Shown piece after piece: positions 1-5,141 of a stretch of 8,171 bases of DNA. Position 1 is the stretch's first letter; each line of letters opens with the position of its first letter. The notes below the pieces were generated by a model. That model was not told the DNA's origin. It was given only the letters and a program-made list of their open reading frames with translations, and made no database searches. Source of the DNA: Treponema sp. (GTDB lineage: Bacteria; Spirochaetota; Spirochaetia; Treponematales; Breznakiellaceae); assembly GCA_031263265.1 (NCBI GenBank), contig JAISGE010000034.1, forward strand, positions 1 to 8,171, given 5' to 3'. The position numbers and the translations under genes are program-made.

Positions 1-129
1 AAGGCGGACGGGAATTCCCTCTTTATGTATTCCTCTAGCTTCGATTCTTCTTCAAGAGGTTCTGCTATGCCCTACACGGTCTCCGGTTCAACCCTCACCC
101 TCGACGGCATGAAATTAACCAAGAAGTAA
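1..129 (+). CDS. C-terminal fragment of an unidentified protein
   Basis: Reading frame 1 is open from the window edge to a TAA stop and gives 42 residues; the start lies outside the window. The fragment is rich in Ser, Thr and Gly and ends in an alternating pattern (YTVSGSTLTLDG, then KLTKK). That pattern is typical of the last beta-strands of small secreted beta-barrel or lipocalin-like proteins, which are common in treponemes. An intrinsic terminator lies 37 bases downstream, which supports a true gene end. The family assignment is an impression only; the coding call itself rests on the open frame and the terminator. Confidence 0.55.
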   Translation, partial: KADGNSLFMYSSSFDSSSRGSAMPYTVSGSTLTLDGMKLTKK

Positions 130-165
130 CCCAGTCGCGCTGAATGTCCGCATCCTGCGGAACCT

Positions 166-196
166 GAACCACCCCCTCACGGGGGCGGTTCTTTTT
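166..196 (+). terminator. Rho-independent terminator of the upstream gene
   Basis: The left arm GAACCACCCCC (166-176) pairs with GGGGGCGGTTC (181-191) around a TCAC loop. There is one A/C mismatch, and a run of five T (192-196) follows directly. This is a classic intrinsic terminator. It separates the partial upstream gene from the cysK promoter. Confidence 0.9.
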
Positions 197-281
197 GCTG
201 CATAGCAGCGGTGTAATTTCAGCGCGGCAATCCTTCCGCTTCTTTTCCTGGCTAAATTTTAGTTTTGAGGCGACACACCCC

Positions 282-310
282 TTGACAGTAGTAACTTTTC
301 TTTATATAAT
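282..310 (+). promoter_or_regulatory. Sigma-70 promoter of cysK
   Basis: TTGACA (282-287) and TATAAT (305-310) are both perfect consensus hexamers, separated by exactly 17 bases. Transcription would begin near 317, giving a leader of about 50 bases before the cysK ATG. Such a close match predicts strong basal transcription, so any control probably acts through repression or through the leader. No activator site is apparent. Confidence 0.9.
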
Positions 311-320
311 TTCTCTATAT

Positions 321-355
321 TTAGTAGGCATTATGCTGATTATACACCTTACTAA
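321..355 (+). promoter_or_regulatory. Inverted repeat in the cysK leader
   Basis: TTAGTAGG (321-328) is complementary to CCTTACTAA (347-355) with one bulged T. The repeat starts just after the predicted transcription start, and its right arm runs into the AAAGGAG ribosome-binding site (354-360). It could be a repressor operator or an RNA stem that partly hides the ribosome-binding site. It is AU-rich and weak as an RNA stem, so a protein operator is at least as likely. The sequence matches no regulator site I can name. Confidence 0.4.
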
Positions 356-366
356 AGGAGCCATAT

Positions 367-1287
367 ATGGCACGAGTCGAAAAAATTACGGATCTTATAG
401 GGAATACCCCTATCGTTAGAATCAACAAGCTGAATGACAGCGAGGCAACGGTATATGTGAAACTGGAAAGTTTCAACCCCTTTTCCAGTGTTAAAGATAG
501 GATCGCCCTGGCGATGATCGAGGCGGGAGAACAGGAAGGCAAAATTACCAAGGATACCGTTATCATCGAACCAACCAGCGGTAATACTGGTATTGGCTTG
601 GCATTCGTGGCCGCAGTCAAGGGATACCGGATCATCCTCACCATGCCTGAAACCATGAGCATTGAGCGGCGGAAACTGCTTAAAGCCCTGGGTGCAGAAT
701 TGGAGTTGACTGAAGGGGCCAAGGGTATGAAAGGGGCCATTGCTAAGGCAGAGGAACTGGCCGCAAAGTATCCCCATGCCTTCATTCCCCAGCAGTTTAA
801 CAACCCCGCAAACCCCAAGATCCATGAGGAAACCACAGGGCCTGAAATCTGGAAAGATACCGAGGGAGCAGTGGACATCCTTATCGGCGGGGTTGGAACC
901 GGGGGCACCATCACCGGTGCAGGCAAATACCTTAAAGCCCAGAAGCCTTCGGTGAAGGTGATTGCGGTAGAACCATCTGCTTCTCCTGTCCTTTCCGGTG
1001 GACTGCCTGGCCCCCACAAGATCCAGGGCATTGGTGCAGGCTTTGTTCCCCAGGTATACGGTAAGGATCTGGTGGATGAAATTTACCAAACCGACGATGT
1101 TAAGGCAGGTACCATTGCCCGGCGTTTGGCCAAAGAAGAGGGTATCTTAGTGGGAATATCTGCAGGATCGGCTCTTGAAGCGGCGCTGACCATTGCTAAA
1201 CGTCCCGAGAATAAGGGTAAAACCATCGTGGCAGTGCTCCCGGATACCGGAGAACGATACCTCTCGACCTGGCTCTGGGAAGAGTAA
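367..1287 (+). CDS. cysK: Cysteine synthase A (O-acetylserine sulfhydrylase)
   Basis: A cytosolic PLP enzyme that makes L-cysteine and acetate from O-acetyl-L-serine and sulfide, the last step of cysteine biosynthesis. The 306 residues cover the full CysK fold (the usual length is a little over 300). Visible signatures are the N-terminal IGNTPIVR motif, the PLP lysine K43 in SSVKDRIA, the substrate-binding TSGNTG loop (about 70-75), the phosphate-binding GTGGT (177-181), and S265 in GISAGSA, expected near the pyridine nitrogen. ATG 367 sits six bases after AAAGGAG. A consensus promoter lies upstream and a NifX-like gene follows after 40 bases, so the two are probably co-transcribed. A cystathionine beta-synthase-type role is less likely because there is no C-terminal regulatory domain. 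All expected catalytic residues are present. Confidence 0.96.
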   Translation: MARVEKITDLIGNTPIVRINKLNDSEATVYVKLESFNPFSSVKDRIALAMIEAGEQEGKITKDTVIIEPTSGNTGIGLAFVAAVKGYRIILTMPETMSIERRKLLKALGAELELTEGAKGMKGAIAKAEELAAKYPHAFIPQQFNNPANPKIHEETTGPEIWKDTEGAVDILIGGVGTGGTITGAGKYLKAQKPSVKVIAVEPSASPVLSGGLPGPHKIQGIGAGFVPQVYGKDLVDEIYQTDDVKAGTIARRLAKEEGILVGISAGSALEAALTIAKRPENKGKTIVAVLPDTGERYLSTWLWEE

Positions 1288-1327
1288 GTTTGATGGTACC
1301 TGCTTCCACGGCATCTTGGAGCATCCT

Positions 1328-1723
1328 ATGAGTTGGAGAATTGCCGTTGCCAGTATTGACGGGGTACTGATAACCGAACATTTCGGCCGTTCTCGTTGGT
1401 TCTATATCATTGATGTCCAGCGAGACGGAACCGGGGTCTTGGTGGAAAGACGTTCAGTACCTCCGCTCTGTGAAGCAGGTGGCCATACGGCAGCCGGGAT
1501 GGCAGCGCGGATTGAAATCCTACGGGATTGTGCTGCTGTCCTGGTTGCCAAGATAGGTCCTCGTGCCCAGCAGGGGCTGAACTTGGCAGGCATATCGGTC
1601 TTTGAAGAACCGGCTCAACTAGAAACAGCCGTAAAACAAGTAGCTGCTTATTATGTAAGAACCAATAAACCTGAATCAGATGAGCCAGTTTCACCACTCG
1701 GTTCGTGCGAACCTCCGGGTTGA
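1328..1723 (+). CDS. NifX/NifB-type iron-molybdenum cofactor-binding domain protein
   Basis: This 131-residue protein matches the Nitro_FeMo-Co (NifX/NafY/NifB C-terminal) domain. It opens with WRIAVASIDGVLITEHFGRS, the family's first strand and HFGR loop. Next come a Cys followed by a Gly-Gly-His turn (CEAGGH, about 48-53), and later a strand ending in KIGPRAQQGLNLAGISVFE. Related proteins bind or carry Fe-S or FeMo-cofactor precursors, but many occur in organisms or loci without nitrogenase, so the ligand here is unknown. ATG 1328 was chosen because TTGGAG lies six bases upstream (1316-1321) and the family motif starts at residue 3. The open frame continues to 1193, but that part lies inside cysK. 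The last ~20 residues are polar and Pro/Ser-rich, and are encoded partly by a stem-loop. Pairing with cysK suggests a link to sulfur or Fe-S supply (inference). Confidence 0.85.
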   Translation: MSWRIAVASIDGVLITEHFGRSRWFYIIDVQRDGTGVLVERRSVPPLCEAGGHTAAGMAARIEILRDCAAVLVAKIGPRAQQGLNLAGISVFEEPAQLETAVKQVAAYYVRTNKPESDEPVSPLGSCEPPG

Positions 1724-1733
1724 TGAAACCGGC
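1684..1733. repeat. Nested stem-loop at the end of the cysK operon
   Basis: GCCAGTTTCA (1684-1693) pairs with TGAAACCGGC (1724-1733) with one mismatch. Inside the loop is a perfect palindrome, GGTTCG-TG-CGAACC (1700-1713). The structure spans the last 13 codons and the TGA stop of the NifX-like gene. It lies between two converging genes, so it may act as a two-way transcription barrier or protect mRNA 3' ends. No T-run follows on the plus strand (an A-run does), so it is not a standard intrinsic terminator for the cysK operon. Confidence 0.6.
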
Positions 1734-1758
1734 TTAAAAAAAGGAAAAAGGCAGGGCT

Positions 1759-3117
1759 TTATTCAAGGATGGTAATTTCTACACGACGGTTGCGGCTGCG
1801 GCCCTGCTCTGTGGCATTATCCTCCAAGGGTTTGCTGCTGCCCCATCCTTTATAAATAAACCGATCCGGGCTTATACCCCGGCTCACCAATTCATCTACC
1901 ATACGTTTTGCCCGCTCTATAGAGAGTTCCAAGTCTCCATCGGTGGATCCTGCGGCAGCAGTATGTCCCTCTACCAGGAAACTGCGCTCAGGGATCTGCA
2001 GTAAGGCTTGAGCAATGAGATCCAGCCGCGGTTTTTCTGCAGCAAGAAATTCCGACGAATCTGGGACAAACCGGATATCCTTGACCGTAAGCCGTACCCC
2101 TTCAGGGACCGGGACTAAGTCTATGGCCGCGTGTTCCAATCCCGTAACCGGGATCCCTGTTGGGGGTTCTTCAGGCGGCAGTTCAGGGCTGCTGAGTACC
2201 GGTTCGAGGACCGGGTCTTCCGGGACGTTTTCAATACCCAGGGTGTTTCCCAAAATTGCTACTACTTCATCTTTATCCATAGGAACTACCCCGGAGCCAA
2301 AGGTCAGCGTAAAACCGGCAAATCGTACGGTGGAACCATCAGGCCAGGAATAGGTTTCATCCAAGCTATCCCGCATGAAAAGAGGAAGCCCGTCTTCCAC
2401 GCGGATCAGGATGTCAACTTTATGGGTGTCCCTCAACTGGGTAAAAGCCTCCGTATTTCTCCCTGACGCTCCTTGGTACCGGGAGGAGTATTGGGCAAAG
2501 ATCCGGTGAACCAGCACATCCTGATACCATTCGGTCCCCTTATATTCATATTCTGCAATGATAGGAACGATCAGGGGCTGGCCGCTATGCAACGGATCCA
2601 CTGCCCGGCTTCCCGGAGCCGTCCACTTATAACCTGGTCTGACCCGGGATGCAGGAAAGGTGGGAAAGCCCCGGAGCGACGGAAAGCCTTGGTCCTTATC
2701 TATGGTGATGGTTCCATCGGTACGGATCCGAAAACTAACCGGGATCACCGCGTCCACTGGCTGGGCGCTTTGCCGCATATCCCTCAGGGTTTCCTCTAAG
2801 ACGAAAAAATTGCCTTGATACAACAGGCTTTGGCCTGCAGCATTTTCAGCCCTAGGATTCTGTGCTGGTACGCCTGGAGAACTCGGATTGGGATCGATTG
2901 CTTGGGGGATAATAGATGCCCGGACTTCATGGTATACATGGCCAATGTATTTCCCGTTATCATACCGGCGCCAATCAGAACGTTCCACCATGGAATAAGG
3001 CCCTGTATCGGCCATGACCAACATAGTCGGGCCTTGGGGCTGTTGAGCCTGGGTGTGCATGCACGCATAGAAGAAAACCGTCCCCAGTAATACACCATTG
3101 AATAATAATCTCCGCAT
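1759..3117 (-). CDS. Exported OmpA-family protein
   Basis: A 452-residue protein with a short basic N-terminus, a hydrophobic segment (about 5-18) and either a relaxed spirochaetal lipobox (FYAC, Cys19) or a signal-peptidase I site near AQA. The long middle part (about 30-330) has no domain I recognise. It ends in an acidic Pro-rich linker (PELPPEEPP). The C-terminal OmpA-like domain (about 345-452) shows VKDIRFVPDSSEF, then VEGHT, LSIERAKRMVDEL, the Gly-Trp-Gly turn and NRRVEI. This domain normally anchors outer-membrane or periplasmic proteins to peptidoglycan. The Asp that usually follows GHT is Ala387 here, while the partner Arg402 is kept, so binding to diaminopimelate looks impaired. 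Multi-domain OmpA proteins with altered binding sites are known in treponemes (Tp0624 is one, from memory); orthology is untested. An in-frame stop lies just upstream of ATG 3117, and no clear ribosome-binding site is visible. Confidence 0.88.
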   Translation of the reverse strand: MRRLLFNGVLLGTVFFYACMHTQAQQPQGPTMLVMADTGPYSMVERSDWRRYDNGKYIGHVYHEVRASIIPQAIDPNPSSPGVPAQNPRAENAAGQSLLYQGNFFVLEETLRDMRQSAQPVDAVIPVSFRIRTDGTITIDKDQGFPSLRGFPTFPASRVRPGYKWTAPGSRAVDPLHSGQPLIVPIIAEYEYKGTEWYQDVLVHRIFAQYSSRYQGASGRNTEAFTQLRDTHKVDILIRVEDGLPLFMRDSLDETYSWPDGSTVRFAGFTLTFGSGVVPMDKDEVVAILGNTLGIENVPEDPVLEPVLSSPELPPEEPPTGIPVTGLEHAAIDLVPVPEGVRLTVKDIRFVPDSSEFLAAEKPRLDLIAQALLQIPERSFLVEGHTAAAGSTDGDLELSIERAKRMVDELVSRGISPDRFIYKGWGSSKPLEDNATEQGRSRNRRVEITILE

Positions 3118-3129
3118 ATACGTATACTA
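3117..3129 (-). promoter_or_regulatory. Possible -10 region and palindrome at the OmpA-family gene start
   Basis: TATACGTATA (3117-3126) is a perfect palindrome touching the start codon. Read on the minus strand, TAGTAT (3129-3124) could be a -10 box whose start site would fall on or next to the ATG at 3117. No good -35 is visible at the right distance, so the call is weak. The absence of a ribosome-binding site upstream of this ATG makes a leaderless message conceivable. Confidence 0.25.
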
Positions 3130-3213
3130 TCGGAAATTTTAGCCCTGATTGTTCTTTTTTCTTACTTGTTTTCTTGCTAATTCTTGCTCATAAGGGAGAT
3201 GGTGTGATATGTT

Positions 3214-3663
3214 GTGCCTATGGAAGCACAAAAACATAAAGAAGTTCTGGTTCAGTACATCACCAGCTTAAAAGTAATGGAAAAGCAGTACGCCGCACTG
3301 GGGGAAGAGCAGGCAAAATGGCGTTCCCGCATTGACTTGGCCCGTTCCCAGGGAGCTTTCGATTTAGCCCGGGAAGCTGAGCAGGAAGCGGAACGCATCA
3401 CCGCCAAGCATACCGCATTAGCCGCGGACATTGCCGCCCTAAAAGCCGAGATTGAAACCCTGCGTCAGCAGCTTCCCGGTCTTGCCGCACGGGAACGTAC
3501 CATTGACCCGGATCTGCTCGAACAAGAACTCCTCATGGCCGCGGGGCATCTTCCCGGTTCAGAAGAGCAGATCGGGGCAGAACGGACATTACAAACCATG
3601 GAAAAGGATACTGCCGCGGCTGCGGCCCTGGAAGCCTTAAAAGCAAAGATGGGTTTGGGCTGA
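3214..3663 (+). CDS. Small coiled-coil protein of unknown function
   Basis: I do not recognise the family. The 149-residue product is almost wholly helical and charged, with Ala, Glu, Lys, Gln and Leu in heptad-like spacing from about residue 5 to 97 (for example EAEQEAERITAKHTALAADI). This predicts an antiparallel or dimeric coiled coil. A short Pro/Gly-containing break (about 115-120) is followed by a last helix rich in Ala. There is no signal peptide or membrane segment, so it is probably cytosolic. The start is uncertain: GTG 3214 is the earliest in-frame start after a TGA at 3205, and ATG 3220 is two codons later. AGGGAG (3193-3198) is rather far from either. Base composition matches the flanking chromosomal genes rather than the AT-rich cassette downstream. 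It stands alone, divergent from the OmpA-family gene. Confidence 0.75.
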   Translation: MPMEAQKHKEVLVQYITSLKVMEKQYAALGEEQAKWRSRIDLARSQGAFDLAREAEQEAERITAKHTALAADIAALKAEIETLRQQLPGLAARERTIDPDLLEQELLMAAGHLPGSEEQIGAERTLQTMEKDTAAAAALEALKAKMGLG

Positions 3664-3734
3664 AGGGCTGGATTCAGATTACGCGTATCTCGAATACCTA
3701 ACGTGAGTTCGATGGAATACCGGGGACCCCGATC

Positions 3735-3765
3735 CAGGCTTATACACGGTCGTGATATAAGCCTG
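3735..3765. repeat. Stem-loop at the left border of the R-M cassette
   Basis: CAGGCTTATACA (3735-3746) pairs with TGATATAAGCCTG (3753-3765) with one bulged A. The stem can be extended by C-G pairs into the CGGTCG apex. The heptamer ACGGTCG of the apex recurs at 3771-3777. No T-run follows on either strand, so it is not a typical intrinsic terminator. It sits in the otherwise empty 119-base gap between the coiled-coil gene and the 3' end of the methyltransferase gene, close to where base composition changes. Confidence 0.6.
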
Positions 3766-3782
3766 TTGAGACGGTCGAAGAA

Positions 3783-4886
3783 TTAAAATAATCGGGAAAC
3801 GCCACTATTGACTTTTTCGACAGTCTCGTTATGCGCCGTTTTTTCTTTTTCAATAATTTCAAATAAATCTTTTTGGTAATTTTCTGAATACAAATCTATA
3901 TAGTCATTACTCATAATTCGTTCGTATATTTTTGTAATTTTTTCTTCAGAAAAATCTTCAGGAAGAAATCGTAAAACAGCAGAAGCAACATATTCTATTG
4001 CTTGTTCAATAGTGAGCCATTTTCTATTGCATTTTTCCGCAACAAATCCGGTAGTATTTGAACCTCCAAATATATCTACCACTAAATCATCTTCATCAGT
4101 GAGCATTTTTATAAAAAATTCTGGTAATTTTTCAGGAAATCTTGCCGGGTGTCCTTTAATATTTAATAATTTACATCTTCTTAAATATAGACTATTTGAT
4201 TCAGAATTAGATATCTGCAATAAATTAGAAGGGATAGCACCTCCATTATCATTTGAGAATGTTTCTGATATTGAATGACCTGATGGACGATCTTTAGGTC
4301 TATAATATTTATTGGGATTTTCAAGTAATTTTTTCATTCTATCGCTATAAGGAATGAGAACATTCTTAATATTCACTTTTGGCCATTGTGTTTTCGAAAA
4401 CCACCACACCGTATTTACCGCATCTTTTACCCGAATTTTTCTTTTGTTTACCCATTCAATTGGACTGGGTAATTTTGAAGGATTATACCAAAAAAATTCT
4501 TCCGCAAGGAAAAACCCTAATTCATCACAAAACTTAAGAGGAACTCTAAAATTATAAAGACTTCGTACCGGGAAACCTTTTTGGTATGCTCCCCCCAAGT
4601 CCAATACAAAACTTCCGGTTTCTTTTAGTTTTCTGAATACAAGATGACCAAATTGGGATAACCATTCAACATACTCGCATTGTTCTTTATTTCCGTATTC
4701 TTTTTTTCTTTGTAAAGCAAAAGGGGGGCTTGTAATAACCAAGTCTATAGAATTGTCTGCCAAGGTTGCCAGTACGTCAAGCGAATCAGCCACCAGCATC
4801 TCCCCTTTATAGGAAGAAAACCCAATCTTATCTCTATTTTTTGGGATTGCTGTACAAGAAATGCTACTTATAGTCTGTAGACTCAT
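3783..4886 (-). CDS. pvuIIM: N4-cytosine DNA methyltransferase, M.PvuII-like
   Basis: It transfers a methyl group from S-adenosylmethionine to a cytosine N4, by homology within CAGCTG, and so protects host DNA from the neighbouring endonuclease. The order is that of a beta-class enzyme: catalytic motif IV TSPPF (52-56) comes before the AdoMet-binding FGGSNTTG (273-280). Long blocks match M.PvuII as I remember it: TSPPFALQRKKEYGN, SKLPSPIEWVNKRKIRVKDA (about 137-156), HPARFPEKLPEFFI. The 367 residues exceed M.PvuII by roughly 30, because of an acidic/basic C-terminal tail (about 330-367). The N-terminal LQTISS resembles LQTMSS of M.PvuII, which supports the ATG at 4886. That ATG lies inside the C-protein operator and just after its own promoter, so the message should be leaderless. 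Base composition is AT-rich, unlike the flanking genes. The symbol denotes the family. Confidence 0.95.
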   Translation of the reverse strand: MSLQTISSISCTAIPKNRDKIGFSSYKGEMLVADSLDVLATLADNSIDLVITSPPFALQRKKEYGNKEQCEYVEWLSQFGHLVFRKLKETGSFVLDLGGAYQKGFPVRSLYNFRVPLKFCDELGFFLAEEFFWYNPSKLPSPIEWVNKRKIRVKDAVNTVWWFSKTQWPKVNIKNVLIPYSDRMKKLLENPNKYYRPKDRPSGHSISETFSNDNGGAIPSNLLQISNSESNSLYLRRCKLLNIKGHPARFPEKLPEFFIKMLTDEDDLVVDIFGGSNTTGFVAEKCNRKWLTIEQAIEYVASAVLRFLPEDFSEEKITKIYERIMSNDYIDLYSENYQKDLFEIIEKEKTAHNETVEKVNSGVSRLF

Positions 4887-4890
4887 AGTC
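4866..4890. promoter_or_regulatory. C-box: paired operators for the controller protein
   Basis: Two near-identical palindromic sites, ACTTATAGT (left, 4866-4874, followed by C) and GACTCATAGTC (right, 4880-4890), are separated by CTGTA. This is the recognised C-box pattern of controller-regulated R-M systems. In such systems a C dimer on the distal site activates the C-R promoter, and a second dimer on the proximal site shuts it down. The left site falls entirely within methyltransferase codons 5-7. The right site covers its start codon and the predicted transcription start. Confidence 0.9.
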
Positions 4891-4901
4891 TATAGTATAA
4901 T
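4873..4901 (+). promoter_or_regulatory. Activator-dependent promoter of the C-R operon
   Basis: A perfect -10, TATAAT (4896-4901), is preceded at 17 bases by GTCTGT (4873-4878), a poor -35 that overlaps the C-box. This is the expected layout for a promoter that needs C protein bound at the left operator. Transcription would start near 4908, giving a leader of about 24 bases. The C gene's ribosome-binding site is only a weak AAGG (4921-4924), fitting low initial output. Confidence 0.8.
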
Positions 4902-4922
4902 ACCCTCTCTTTAAAGTGTCAA
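4894..4922 (-). promoter_or_regulatory. Strong promoter of the methyltransferase gene
   Basis: Read on the minus strand, TTGACA (4922-4917) and TATACT (4899-4894) are separated by exactly 17 bases, a near-consensus sigma-70 promoter. The predicted start is at about 4887, next to the ATG whose A is at 4886, so the transcript has almost no leader. The -10 overlaps the -10 of the opposing C-R promoter by four bases (4896-4899), so the two promoters must compete for polymerase. Confidence 0.85.
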
Positions 4923-4931
4923 GGCTAAAAT

Positions 4932-5138
4932 ATGAATTTAAGGGAAAAATTCTCAAATAATGTACGGAAATTTCGTACAAAACAAAGACTTTCTCAAGAA
5001 GAACTGGCTGAGAAAGCAGGGTTGCATAGAACGTATATTGGCTCTGTAGAACGAGGAGAGCGGAATATAACCATTGCTGTAATGGAAAAAATCAGTATTG
5101 CACTCAAGAGGCCAATAACAGATTTTTTCAAGGAGTAA
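4932..5138 (+). CDS. pvuIIC: Controller (C) protein of the R-M system
   Basis: A 68-residue helix-turn-helix protein of the XRE/HTH_3 type, the normal size for R-M controller proteins. The HTH covers about residues 20-45 (SQEELAEKAGLHRTYIGSVE followed by RGERN). It should bind the C-box as dimers, turning on its own operon and repressing the methyltransferase promoter, so that endonuclease appears only after host DNA is methylated. ATG 4932 follows a weak AAGG. The C-box, the divergent methyltransferase gene and the endonuclease gene three bases downstream make the role clear. Its last two codons (Lys-Glu, AAG GAG) also form the ribosome-binding site of the endonuclease gene. Confidence 0.93.
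   Translation: MNLREKFSNNVRKFRTKQRLSQEELAEKAGLHRTYIGSVERGERNITIAVMEKISIALKRPITDFFKE
5130..5135 (+). promoter_or_regulatory. Ribosome-binding site of the endonuclease gene, inside the C gene
   Basis: AAGGAG occupies the final sense codons of the controller gene, six bases before the endonuclease ATG at 5142. It is stronger than the controller's own site, so translation of the endonuclease is probably coupled to ribosomes finishing the controller. Confidence 0.8.
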
Positions 5139-5141
5139 CAA

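Noticed and set aside
321..1089. Two long minus-strand open frames (321-1031 and 352-1089) opposite cysK
   Set aside because: They lie entirely antisense to an unmistakable cysK gene, have odd composition and no ribosome-binding site.
1193..1327. Upstream extension of the NifX-like frame into cysK
   Set aside because: The extension overlaps cysK by 95 bases and encodes no family sequence; ATG 1328 has a ribosome-binding site and begins at the domain.
2015..2799. Plus-strand open frames opposite the OmpA-family gene
   Set aside because: Shadow frames of a minus-strand gene with a clear signal peptide and OmpA domain; their Ser/Gly/Arg-rich products resemble nothing coherent.
4012..4557. Plus-strand open frames opposite the methyltransferase gene
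   Set aside because: Antisense to highly conserved methyltransferase motifs, with no start signals.
4990..5110. A second methyltransferase promoter inside the C gene, as described for PvuII
   Set aside because: A minus-strand TATATT is present near 5065, but no acceptable -35 accompanies it, so the evidence is too weak to list.
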